This document shows, piece after piece, positions 53,401 through 64,000 of a stretch of DNA of 64,000 nucleotides. Source of the DNA: Sepioteuthis lessoniana (lineage: Eukaryota; Mollusca; Cephalopoda; Myopsida; Loliginidae); contig OY757904.1 in NCBI GenBank assembly GCA_963585895.1, forward strand, positions 22,749,037-22,813,036. Reading direction: 5' to 3'. The number at the start of each line of letters is the position of its first letter. Positions within the stretch are counted from its first letter, which is position 1. The notes under the pieces are model-generated. The model worked only from the letters and a program-made list of their open reading frames with translations, was not told the DNA's origin and did not search any database. A program made the translations under genes and the position numbers.

Positions 53401-54289
53401 TTGTAATGTGAATGTTGACAATGTGATCAATCAGTTACGTGCTGTCGAATTGAGTTCGAGTAGTGAATATTGAATTGTATAATGTAGTAGCTGCCTCTCG
53501 CCACCAGAGACTCTCGTGCCCAGCTGTTTGAATATCCATAAAAGGCCAAGCATGAGAAGTCTCACTGTTAGCGCCAAAAACGGGATTCTTTTGCGTCTGT
53601 TAGTTACAAATAGAACGTCAAGTAATAACGGAAATTTGGGATCTAAGTTGAACTGCTTCCTTTTATTGGGGTAAGACTACTATTTGTGAAAGTAAGTTGT
53701 TTTTTTCGATTTAAAAATAACACTTTTCTCTTTTTTGTTTTTGAGATTGGTCCAGTGGAACATCGGAGATAAATTCTAAGGGATTTTTCTGAGATGTGTT
53801 TGACTTTTCCTTTCCTGAGATGAACAATATAATTTATTCGTCATTTCTTTATTTCATCTTTGACTTTTCTTCACAGCCAACATTCTTCAATACACCCACA
53901 ACACAACATTTCTAGGGTAGGATGCTACACGATGTCAATTCTTTTAACGGAGTACAACTGTCATGAATAGGGCTCAAACTATGCTAAAAATAATTTTATG
54001 TGTGATGCACGTTGAGGAGGGGTAGGGTAAATAGATAGAAATCCGTGACCCTGTAAATGGTATACAATAATCTCTCACTCATAATTGAATTTGAATACTC
54101 TGAAGGTGTGTACACCTAACTGAACGAGAAGATCTAATTAATTGGCAGGTCAAATCAAGCCCAAGGACCTATATGACCGTTCCCATTGTATTCATCAAAT
54201 TGATTTGTTACAAACAAACCCTTAACCCTTCATAAAGGTACTCGATGGTCTTAGCTGGGAGTCAATTGCATTGACAAAAACAAAACTTG
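53401..54289. other. Stretch without a gene; short S1 3' fragment
   Basis: A fragment at 53905-53975 ('gggtaggatgctacacgatg', 'aacggagtacaactg') is an S1 3' end in reverse. The rest is unassigned. Confidence 0.45.
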
Positions 54290-54820
54290 TAGTGTCCTGG
54301 GTATGACACTATACTTTGTCCGAGGGTGGGGCTTCAGTCCTGTAGTTTGGGGAATGTTGAATACCATATCATTACTCAGTTCCACGCACCTGGGAGTAAT
54401 AGTAATAGTATAGGTTAGGGTCCAACTTCTAGGTCAAATAATACCGTTCAAACATTTATTATGGATTATCATTATCAGTTATTTGAAACCATTCCGCTGT
54501 GCAAATTGATTGTATTAAATGGGAACTGTTTTGGTTTGGTTTCTTTGTTTAATGGCATGTCAACATTCGGTGTTTATTTAATGCCAGAGCCATACTTTTA
54601 GAAATATATTCAACCTATAGCTAGAAGGATATGGAGGTTCCCAAGAGTTTTTGTCCGAAAGTGAGGGTTTTAGTGCTACTGGTGTTCCCAGTCGCTTAGT
54701 TCTAGAACAACATTTTAATCATTACACCTCTAAAAAGGAAAACGTAATAAATAGAATTACTAATGTGAAATAGTAATTCTTGAAACGATTTAACTGTTAG
54801 CAAACAAATGATTGGTTTGT
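54290..54820 (+). mobile_element. Family H element with an S2 inside
   Basis: Head part 54295-54440 ('cctgggtatgacactatact', 'agggtccaacttctaggtca'), subrepeat 54470-54530, then an S2 in reverse (54532-54745), then more subrepeat (54750-54820). Confidence 0.72.
54532..54745 (-). mobile_element. S2 SINE inside family H
   Basis: Minus strand: 'ctaagcgactgggaacacca', middle 'aaaactcttgggaacc', tail 'ctggcattaaataaacaccg' then 'aatgttgacatgcc'. Confidence 0.78.
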
Positions 54821-54832
54821 TTTGTTTGCTTG

Positions 54833-55335
54833 GTTTTATAATATATTAACCAATTGTTGGTTATTTAATGCCAAATCCTATTTTTTACATGCATATTAAA
54901 AACATGATTTGTAAACACATTTTGTAGATACAAACAATGAAATGATCCAACAGTTCTATTTCTAATCATATAACTTTAGCTTGTATGATTAGAATGATAC
55001 TACTAACAATTCAATTAAACATTAGTCATTTGTTTACACACAGTTAAATGAGCAAACAATTCTTTATCTTACAATTCAATTTAGCATAATCATTTGTTGG
55101 CGTACCAGCAGTTCTATTTGACCCATAGATAGGACCCTATTAGGGTCTACCCCTCGGGGCTTGTGTGGACCTGGGAGCGATGGCAATGAAGGGGTACTCC
55201 GCATTCCACAAAGGTTCAGCATTGCTGCAGCCCCAGAAATATATTGCTTAGTGTCATAACACTCGTTGGTGGGGTCTACTCCCTCTGCAGAGTAGCAGTC
55301 GGAGTATTCAGCATCACCAGCCGACTGGGCTAGCA
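54833..55335 (-). mobile_element. Family H element, full length
   Basis: Minus strand: head 55335-55112 ('gcccagtcggctggtgatgc', 'aacgagtgttatgac', 'cacttcattgcc'-type block 'ccccttcattgccatcgctc'), subrepeats 55100-54900, and tail 54890-54835 ('ttggcattaaataaccaaca', 'attggttaatat'). Confidence 0.88.
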
Positions 55336-55384
55336 AACAGATGAGATCGGATTCGTTTAAAATAAAGCTATTTACACCCCTACC

Positions 55385-57129
<1,745 letters not shown>

Positions 57130-57204
<75 letters not shown>

Positions 57205-57209
57205 GTGTA

Positions 57210-57245
<36 letters not shown>
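57130..57245. repeat. TA then TG microsatellite
   Basis: TA run 57132-57201, TG run 57214-57245. Confidence 0.97.
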
Positions 57246-57247
<2 letters not shown>

Positions 57248-57310
57248 GTGGCATTGATTAAGCCATAAGGGTTGATATATCATAAAATACAAACAAGCCA
57301 ATCAAACATT
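57246..57310 (+). repeat. Hairpin-tail fragment
   Basis: 'tggcattgattaagccataa' then 'gggttgatatatcataaaat', a lone tail after the TG tract. Confidence 0.6.
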
Positions 57311-57446
57311 TCAATATTTATTATTTCAAGAGGTGAAGTTTACTTCATGCTATTGATCTCAGTCATGTAGAATAAATTTAAGGAAACTTAAGAAAAATTC
57401 TTTCCTCATAACCAGATAGTTGATAAGTTTGAATTACACAAACAAC

Positions 57447-57447
<1 letters not shown>

Positions 57448-57493
<46 letters not shown>
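57448..57493. repeat. GA microsatellite
   Basis: GA run with one AAAG break. Confidence 0.95.
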
Positions 57494-57529
57494 TAGGTAA
57501 CACTGATTTTAAACGAGCCAGAGCCTTTT

Positions 57530-57696
57530 TGTTTGCTGACAAGTAAATGATTTCGAGTATTGCTATGTAATTCAAACAATTCAATTTAACATCAGACGAA
57601 CAGGATGAAAAGAAATGTGCTAAATAAGAAACGATTTGATTGGTTGGTTAGGTTTATGGCAAATCAACCCCTATTGGTTATTTAATACCAAATCCC

Positions 57697-57755
<59 letters not shown>
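57530..57755 (-). mobile_element. Family H subrepeats and tail, with TA expansion
   Basis: Subrepeat 57530-57600 ('gagtattgctatgtaattca'), tail 57645-57690 (minus strand 'ttggtattaaataaccaata', 'ggggttgatttgcc'), then a TA run (57698-57753) at the place where other copies have 'atatgtata'. Confidence 0.65.
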
Positions 57756-57756
<1 letters not shown>

Positions 57757-57800
57757 ATGTTTGTTGTAGGTCCAAAGAAAGAACAAAAATATATTTTAAA

Positions 57801-58080
57801 ATAGGTACGTCCACGAAGAGATTTGTATTTTTTTTTAATTTATTTATTTTGTTCTTACATACGTGTGATATGTGTGTATGTTTCCAGCTCGTTGCTTTCG
57901 TCAGGGAAGATATGTGGCACAAGGCCTTGTTAATGGGGTACTCACTGAGACTTGAACGCACTCTTTTTTCCAGTTTGAATGACGAAAGCAACAAGCTGGA
58001 AACATACACATATATAACACGAGTGTAACAATAAAATAAATAAATTCAAAAAATACAAATGTCTTCGTGGACCTACCTAT
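57801..58080. repeat. Foldback element, ~100 bp inverted repeats
   Basis: Arms 57801-57903 and 57980-58080 are imperfect reverse complements along their full length. Examples: 'atgtttccagctcgttgctt' pairs with 'aagcaacaagctggaaacat', and 'ataggtacgtccacgaagag' with 'cttcgtggacctacctat'. The 76 bp centre holds an S4-like fragment with box B-like 'cgttcaagtctcag' (minus strand). No transposase is present. Confidence 0.88.
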
Positions 58081-58194
58081 TAATATATAAATATATATAT
58101 ATATATATATAATTTTTAAAAGCAGAGTTTTTAGATAACATATGTAAACAAGCTTAGTTGTTTGCATGCTGCTAAATGGTTATATATATATATA

Positions 58195-58234
58195 TTTTTT
58201 TTTAAGAAAATTACCTACAAACTATTCATTTACA

Positions 58235-58318
<84 letters not shown>

Positions 58319-58358
58319 TTTAAATAAATAGTCTGTAGGTAATTTTCTTTTAAAAAAA
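58195..58358. repeat. TA tract inside 46 bp inverted repeats
   Basis: Left arm 58195-58240 ('aagaaaattacctacaaact', 'acacatcat') and right arm 58313-58358 ('atgatgtttaaataaatagt', 'ctgtaggtaattttctt') pair with few mismatches around a ~72 bp TA run. The arm sequence is the family H segment that normally precedes the tail. Confidence 0.88.
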
Positions 58359-58379
58359 GAGCTAATTAGTTTGTATACA

Positions 58380-59520
58380 ATTACGTATTGCTATTATTTG
58401 CACCCAGTGAAATGGTTTCAAGTATTGCTATCTTACACTTATGATTCTAGTTAATGTTATCATTTCTTTGCGTAGAGCTAACTGTTTTCAATTATTGCTA
58501 TTCCACACCGTTAATTCATTTGTCCATAGAACTCGAATAATTCTCTTTTGTATCAATTTGTTTTTGCACACAGTTTAAATATTCAATATTTAAATATTTA
58601 ATATTTACATATTTAATATTTAAATGGCTTCAAGTATTGCAATCTAACACCAATTGTTTTATTTGCACACAGTAAAATGATTTCACTTGTTGATATATCA
58701 TCATCATCATCATCATTATCATGTCGTGCCGCTAGCACGGATATCCCTGACCGATATCCCTGACCCTCTCTCGCCACTTCTCCCTATCATTCATCGCGTC
58801 TGGCAGGTCTTCAGGGCTACATTCCGTATCCTCACATAGCTGCTGTATGTATGTTCGTGCTGGTCGTCCTGCTCTTGCTTGGCCATATGCGGGGGTCAAT
58901 TGGAGTAAACCACTGATGAGTTCGTCCTTGCTTCTCCCAGACACGTAGGACACTGCTGGAGAAGAACACTGTTGATATATAACACAACCAATCTAATTTA
59001 ACATCAGCCATCAAATATTTAATATTTAAATATATAATATTTAGATATTTAATATTTAAATATTTAATATTTAAATATTTAATATTTAAATATTTAATAT
59101 TTCAATGGCTTCAAGTATTGCAATCTAACACCAATTGTTTTATTTGTACACAGTAAAATGATTTCACTTGTTGATATATCACACAATTAATTTAATTTAA
59201 CATCAGCCATTAAATATTTAATATTTAAATGGCTTCAAGGATTCCACACCGTTAATTCATCCGTACTTATAAATCGAATAATTCTCTTTTGTATCAATTT
59301 GTTTTTGCACACAGTTTAAATATTTAATACTTAAATATTTAATATCTAAATGGCTTCAAGGATTGCCATCTAACACCAAATATTTCATTTGCACACTATT
59401 AAATGATTGTAATTGGTGATATATAACACAACCAATTCAATTTAACATCAGCCATTTGTTTGCACACAGTTAAATGATCAACCTTTTTATGTGACCTTTA
59501 GATTGGAACCTACAAAGAAG
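58380..59520 (-). repeat. Family H subrepeats with AATATTTAAAT expansion and block duplication
   Basis: Runs of 'aatatttaaatatttaatat' occur at 58578-58626, 59010-59105, 59210-59232 and 59318-59350. A block beginning 'ttccacaccgttaattcat' and continuing to 'gtttttgcacacagtttaaa' occurs at 58501-58580 and again at 59245-59320. A 'ggcttcaagtattgcaatct' block occurs at 58626, 59106 and, altered, 59352. An RTE fragment interrupts it. Confidence 0.83.
58698..58968 (-). pseudogene. RTE LINE 3' end with target duplication
   Basis: Minus strand: 'gagaagcaaggacgaactca', then 'gcaggacgaccagcacgaac' and 'cgcgatgaatga', ending in ATG/ATC triplets at 58698. A 19 bp stretch around 'gaccgatatccct' is tandemly duplicated at 58740-58765. 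Direct repeats 'tgttgatatat' flank it (about 58687-58697 and 58969-58980). Confidence 0.87.
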
Positions 59521-59554
59521 GTTCAGAGTGGACCTGGGATTAATGTTTACGAAT

Positions 59555-61015
59555 GTGTATTCTCCAAGGCGCTGTAGAATACACTGACTGCACCTCTGCA
59601 GAGGGGTAAGACTCCCCCCAAACGAGTGTCCTGATAATGATTCTAAACAATCTGATGGTGAGTTTCCAGCAATGCTGGAGCTTTGGGGAATGCAGAGTGT
59701 CCCTTTATTGCCATCGCTCCCAGGTCCACTCTGCCCCAGAGTGGTAGCACCTGATATGGGTCCTATCTATGGGTTAAATAGAACTAAATCGTGCTTCTTT
59801 CACTTTACTGATTTTTATTTAAACTGCGTATTTATGCTAAATTGAATTGTTTAAAATAGAACTGTCTTAACATTGAGACTGCATACTAATGCTACACTGA
59901 ATTGCTTGAAATAGAACTGTTTTAACGTCTAAACTGTGTACTTATGCTAAACTGAATTATCTGAAATAAAATTGTTTGAGATTTAACTCTGTGCATTGCC
60001 CAGTTGGCTGGGGCTGTAGAATACACGGTCTGCACCTCTGCAGAGGGGTAAGACCCCACTAACGTGTGTCCTGGATATGACACTAAACAGTCTGATGGTG
60101 AGGTCCCAGTAATGCTGGGGCCATGGGGAATACGGAGCACCCCTTCATTGCCATCGCTCCCAGGTCCACTCTGGCCCGGCGTGGTAGCACCTGATAGGGC
60201 TCTATCTATGGGTTAAATAGAACTAACGGCATACTTATGCTAAAGGGAATATCTTGAAATAGAAATTTTTTTTTTGACAATTGAACCGTGCTTACATTTG
60301 AACTGCGTGATAGTGCTAAACTGAATTATTTCAAATAGAACTGTTTTTTGACATTGAAACTGTATTTACACTAAACTGAATTGTTTAATATAGAACTGTT
60401 CTGACATGTGTGTAAACAAAATCTATACTTATACTAAACTGAATTAGCTGAAGTAGAATTGCTTGAGGAAACTGAATAGCTCGAAATAGAAATGTTTTTT
60501 ACAATTAAACTTTACTTTCATTTAAACTGCATGCTTTTGCTAAACTGAATTGTTTTAAGTTGAACTCTTTTTGACATTGAAACTGTACTTACCCTAAACT
60601 AAATTGTTTTATATAACTGCTTGAATAGTTTGAAGTAGAAATGTTTTTGAAAATTAAACTGTGTTGCTCATTGGCCTAGTGGGTAGAGTGTTCGCCAATG
60701 GTCCAGGAGACCGGGGTTCAATCCCAGGTCGAGTTATACCAAAGACTTAAAAAATGGTACTTGATACTTACTTACTTAACACTCAGTAATATAATGTACG
60801 GATCAAGGGTAAAGTAGAGCTATCTGGGGAAAGGAGTAGCGTCCTCCCCTATACCTTGGTGTATTAGCTACTGAAAAGGTAACTTTTGGGTAGCCCTCGA
60901 CGACAGTCACCAACTCATGCTAAACTGAATTGTTTTAAATAGAATTGATTATTTACATAAAAATGGATTTGGCGTTAAATAACCTACAAAAGTTGATATG
61001 CCATAAAACACAACG
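59555..61015 (+). mobile_element. Two family H copies in tandem, with a long subrepeat field and an S3 insertion
   Basis: Heads at 59560-59785 and 59997-60222 are followed by subrepeats (59800-59990; 60225-60660) with 'gctaaactgaattgtttgaa' cores, about 50 bp apart. After an S3 insertion (60663-60915) the last subrepeat and the tail follow (60962-61005: 'ttggcgttaaataacctaca', 'aaagttgatatgcc'). Confidence 0.87.
60663..60915 (+). mobile_element. S3 SINE inside family H
   Basis: Head 'gctcattggcctagtgggta', box B 'gggttcaatcccaggtcg', body 'caagggtaaagtagagctat', end 'gccctcgacgacagtcacca'. It lacks its own tail, or uses the H tail that follows; this cannot be decided from one copy. Confidence 0.85.
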
Positions 61016-61640
61016 AACCGAACCAAACTAAACCAAATCAAGGCGCCAGGACTAGAATCTAACCTTCGTATGGTATATTGTCATATCCATACTCTTTGTT
61101 GGGTGGTCTTACCACATTAAACAGATGCAATCAGTGTATTATACTACCCAAATAGACTGGGCTCCAAGAAACCAGAAAAAGGCTTTGTTAACTTTAGTAT
61201 ATAAAGAATATAGAATAAAACAAATGAGCTGAGGAGAAAAATGACAAAGAGAGAGCAAGAGAAAGGGAAAAGTAGAAAGAGAAATGTAAAAAATAGAAAA
61301 AATAAAAATTTGATTAGAGGATTAGATGTGCTAAACTTAATAATCCCTCTTAGGAAAAATGAAAACCAATTCGTTTATAAGATGTATTCTTTTTCCAATC
61401 TCATGTAAGAAAGACATTTATTTCTAAAATTTATGCTGAATTTTTAGAAGCTTTGTATCAAATTAATAAAGATTAAATAATAATGATGATACAAATAAAA
61501 AAAAACCTGGGATAAAGAGATAATCTAGTCCAAGGTCAAAGAACGTGGCAGCCTCATTGTCACTGAAGATGAGATGACATCCACGTGAATGAGTACTGCA
61601 TGAATAATGCAACATATATTATGAACCAATGGTCGGTTCG
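61016..61640. other. Stretch without a gene; H head scrap
   Basis: 61075-61160 resembles an H head in reverse ('gttgggtggtcttaccacat', 'agatgcaatcagtgtattat'). The rest is AT/GA-rich and unassigned. Confidence 0.5.
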
Positions 61641-61698
61641 TTGGCTGTGTTATATGGTACATAAACCCTTTTTGGTTATGTAATGCTAAATAATGTCT

Positions 61699-61730
<32 letters not shown>

Positions 61731-61948
61731 ACGCGCGCGCGCGCGCAAACACTCGCACGCGCACATATATATATACAGGATTTGTAAACGAATAGTTTCT
61801 GGATAACCTTTTAAAGGAGTACTAGTTTAATTGTTTACACGCAGTTAAATTGTTTCAAGTATTGTTATCCAATACAAATAATTCAATTTAATATTAATCA
61901 TTTGTTTGCTCATAGTTAAATGGTTTCCTTTTCAACACTTGAATGTTT

Positions 61949-61992
<44 letters not shown>

Positions 61993-62275
61993 AATACCTG
62001 ATAGTTTGGTTTGTTTGTTTTTTCTTTCTTTCTTGATTAAACAGTTCTATTTGACCCATTGATGGAAACTTAAAAGGTACTACCACAACTCGTCAGTGAA
62101 CCTGGGAGTAATAGCAATGAAGCCATATTTCTCAAAGACCCAAAACAGGAGTCTCACCCTCAGAAGGGTTAATGTCATATACAGGACACTCTTTAAGGGA
62201 GGGGTCTTACCACTCTGCAGAGGTGCAATTGGCGTATTCTACAGTCGTAGCTGATTGGAGTGATTACGAACAGAA
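61640..62275 (-). mobile_element. Family H element enlarged by microsatellites
   Basis: Minus strand: head 62275-62050, CTTT run (about 61950-61992) within the subrepeats, subrepeats 61930-61790, CA/CG tract (61698-61770), tail 61690-61645 ('tagcattacataaccaaaaa', 'gggtttatgtacca'). Confidence 0.83.
61698..61770. repeat. CA/CG/TA compound microsatellite
   Basis: CA run, then alternating CG, then AT. Confidence 0.95.
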
Positions 62276-63094
62276 AACCTCATAGAATGTAACTGTTCCA
62301 TTTGCGAATTTGAAGGACAGTAATAAAATTTTAATAATTCAATTTTACGGAATTGAAAACAATTATTTTTTTAAAATATGTTATAACATCTGTCACTATT
62401 TCCAAACAACCATTTTCTTTCTTTCTTTCTTTCTTTCACACCAGATAGTTTTCTCTCTTTCTTTTTTAACATCATAGTTGTTTCTTTCTTTCTTTCTTTC
62501 TTCAAGCATTTTTTGGTTTCTTTCTTTCTTAAAACTTTTCGTTTTCTATCTTTCTTACTAATATAAACCTCTTGACTAGAATTCCATGTTCTTCGACAAG
62601 GAATTCAACAAGAATTAATTTTATACCATGTTTTCGTCTTTGTAAGGAATAATGGCAATGATCTTGACAAATTAACTGTAAGATTTTTACAAATTTTTAT
62701 TCACTTGTTGAGGAAACTATAGTACCAATAATTGCGGATAGGCTTTGTGCAAAAATTGTCATCTTTCGATACCATAACACGCACTAATCAGAAAAGAGTG
62801 AAGTGCAATACTATGATGGGGATGTGACGTATTTTATTTAAAAATAAAGATTACATTCTCGGTTGATATGTAGATATTATATTTGCTATCATCGCAAATG
62901 GTAGTTAAATGTTATTGTATAATCTAGTTGATGGTTACGGTTAATTCAGTTTGGTTTGGATAAAATAATGTAGTTTCGTTATTATCGCATATCGTAGTGG
63001 TGGTTGGGTTTTTCTTGAATTTACTGTTGTTGCTTCTTCGTGATCGTTCGGCGTCTCTTAGATGTTACCACTGGTACTTTGATGATTGGTTGAA
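62276..63094. other. Stretch without a gene; CTTT microsatellites
   Basis: CTTT runs occur at about 62415-62436, 62480-62502 and 62518-62530. A repeated 'ggtagttaaatgtta' / 'tagttgatggttacgg' style text (62890-63010) hints at degenerate short repeats. No gene. Confidence 0.5.
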
Positions 63095-63430
63095 TGGTTG
63101 TTTTTTTTTTATGGCAAATCAACCCTTCTAAGTCATTTAATGCCTATTCCTTTTCATAAATATATATTAAATATGTCTGATTTGTAAACAACTAGTTAAT
63201 GTGTAACATTGTTTTTAAACGAGCCAGAGCCCTTTTGTTTGCTCACAGATAAATGAGTTCAAGTATTGCTATGTAATATTAACAATTCAATTTAACATCA
63301 GTGATTTTTTTTGCACACATTTAAATCGTTTCAAGAATTGTTATACTTACGTTTAAGATCAGTTATTTTTTAGTTAAATCGTTTTGTGTTTTGTAAATGA
63401 TTAAATAGTTCATTTGTAAAAGAAACAAAT
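63095..63430 (-). mobile_element. Family H tail and subrepeats
   Basis: Tail 63155-63105 (minus strand 'aggcattaaatgacttagaa', 'gggttgatttgcc'), then subrepeats ('caagtattgctatgtaatat', 'caagaattgttat'). No head. Confidence 0.75.
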
Positions 63431-64000
63431 CATACCATAACCTCAAAGGTTTTTGGGACGCTGAATATGTCATCTAATAGTATTTTTGAGAACAATAATA
63501 GTTACTTGGTAATATCCATCTCCTCTCACAAGTAATATGTAACACGTGGTTATGGGTTTGTAAGCACCAGAAGCAAAGAATGACGCTGTTTATCTGACTT
63601 ATAATTGGTCTCTACTGCTTCAAAAAAAAAAATGTGCTGTTTTTAGGGGGGTTGTAAATTTCAATTCTTTGAAAATTATAAAATCTATTTATGATTTGTA
63701 GTTGAGAAAATAACTAAGTTAAAGCTCTTCGAGGCTTTACATAATTTTAATATTTCTATTTTTTGTAGACATATTTTTTAAAATTATCAAAGAAAACCCC
63801 TGTAAATACAATATAAAATTGTATAAAACATAAGATCGTCTAAGAATGCTTAACAATGAAATGAGAGGACTATTTGATAGAACCACCAACAATTCTCCTA
63901 GTCTAACAGAAGAATTAAAATGGCACTTTATGAAAACCAATAATTTTAAAATGTCTAAAAATACTATGATAATATTGATATTTCTATGGAGGAGGAGTCT
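63431..64000 (+). other. Unassigned; open frame runs off the right edge
   Basis: From 63848 an ATG frame reads MLNNEMRGLFDRTTNNSPSL, TEELKWHFMKTNNFKMSKNT and stays open to the window end (51 codons). In-frame sequence upstream (FFKIIKENPCKYNIKLYKT) is separated by one stop. It could be the N-terminal part of a further decayed retroelement. The rest of the interval shows nothing. Confidence 0.3.

Overview
This window reads as repeat-rich, AT-rich invertebrate nuclear DNA, and I found no convincing host protein-coding gene in it. Several tRNA-headed SINE families, RTE-type LINE copies ending in GAT triplets, mariner derivatives, a Penelope-like endonuclease fragment and many long TA, TG and GA tracts together suggest a mollusc, most likely a cephalopod such as an octopus. 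The species is inference and no database search was possible. Nearly every readable protein fragment belongs to a dead mobile element.

Names used below are mine. Family H is a 450-600 bp dispersed element with a 220-230 bp head, a middle of degenerate 50-75 bp subrepeats, and a short hairpin tail. S1 to S5 are SINE-like families: S1 and S2 share a middle segment, S1 and S5 share a 3' end, and S2 and S3 share the hairpin tail of family H. RTE is the LINE, and M is a mariner derivative.

Layout. 0-13 kb: H, S1, S2 and S3 copies, RTE 3' fragments, a tandemly duplicated transposase tail in a TG tract (5.8-6.2 kb), and the first copy of a ~0.5 kb LTR-like insert (12.1 kb). 13-18.6 kb: an internally deleted Tc1/mariner-type transposase, mariner copy M1, a diverged 65-75 bp tandem array, and TATC microsatellites. 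19-28 kb: H split by S1, two RTE copies, a second Tc1-like relic split by S1, and the second LTR-like insert inside an S2. 29-31 kb: a long hairpin, a 36 bp minisatellite, and an AT array holding S3 and RTE inserts. 31-38 kb: mariners M2 and M3, S2, H and RTE. 38.4-39.5 kb: a 34 bp minisatellite. 40-48 kb: a complete S5, a complete S1, the longest RTE copy (42.1-44.3 kb), a mariner/RTE chimera, and mariner M4. 48-55 kb: an RTE fragment, an LTR-like block, diverged SINEs and a perfect 22 bp hairpin. 55-58.4 kb: a Penelope GIY-YIG fragment framed by inverted repeats, then two foldback structures. 58.5-64 kb: H subrepeats, AT duplications and microsatellites.

Insertions nest repeatedly, and target-site duplications can often be read directly. 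The window is therefore a good record of relative insertion ages. The most unusual items are a mariner-derived element family carrying telomere-like hexamers at a shared internal deletion, a hairpin tail shared by elements with unrelated heads, hammerhead-like motifs in Penelope-type ends, and several long foldbacks.
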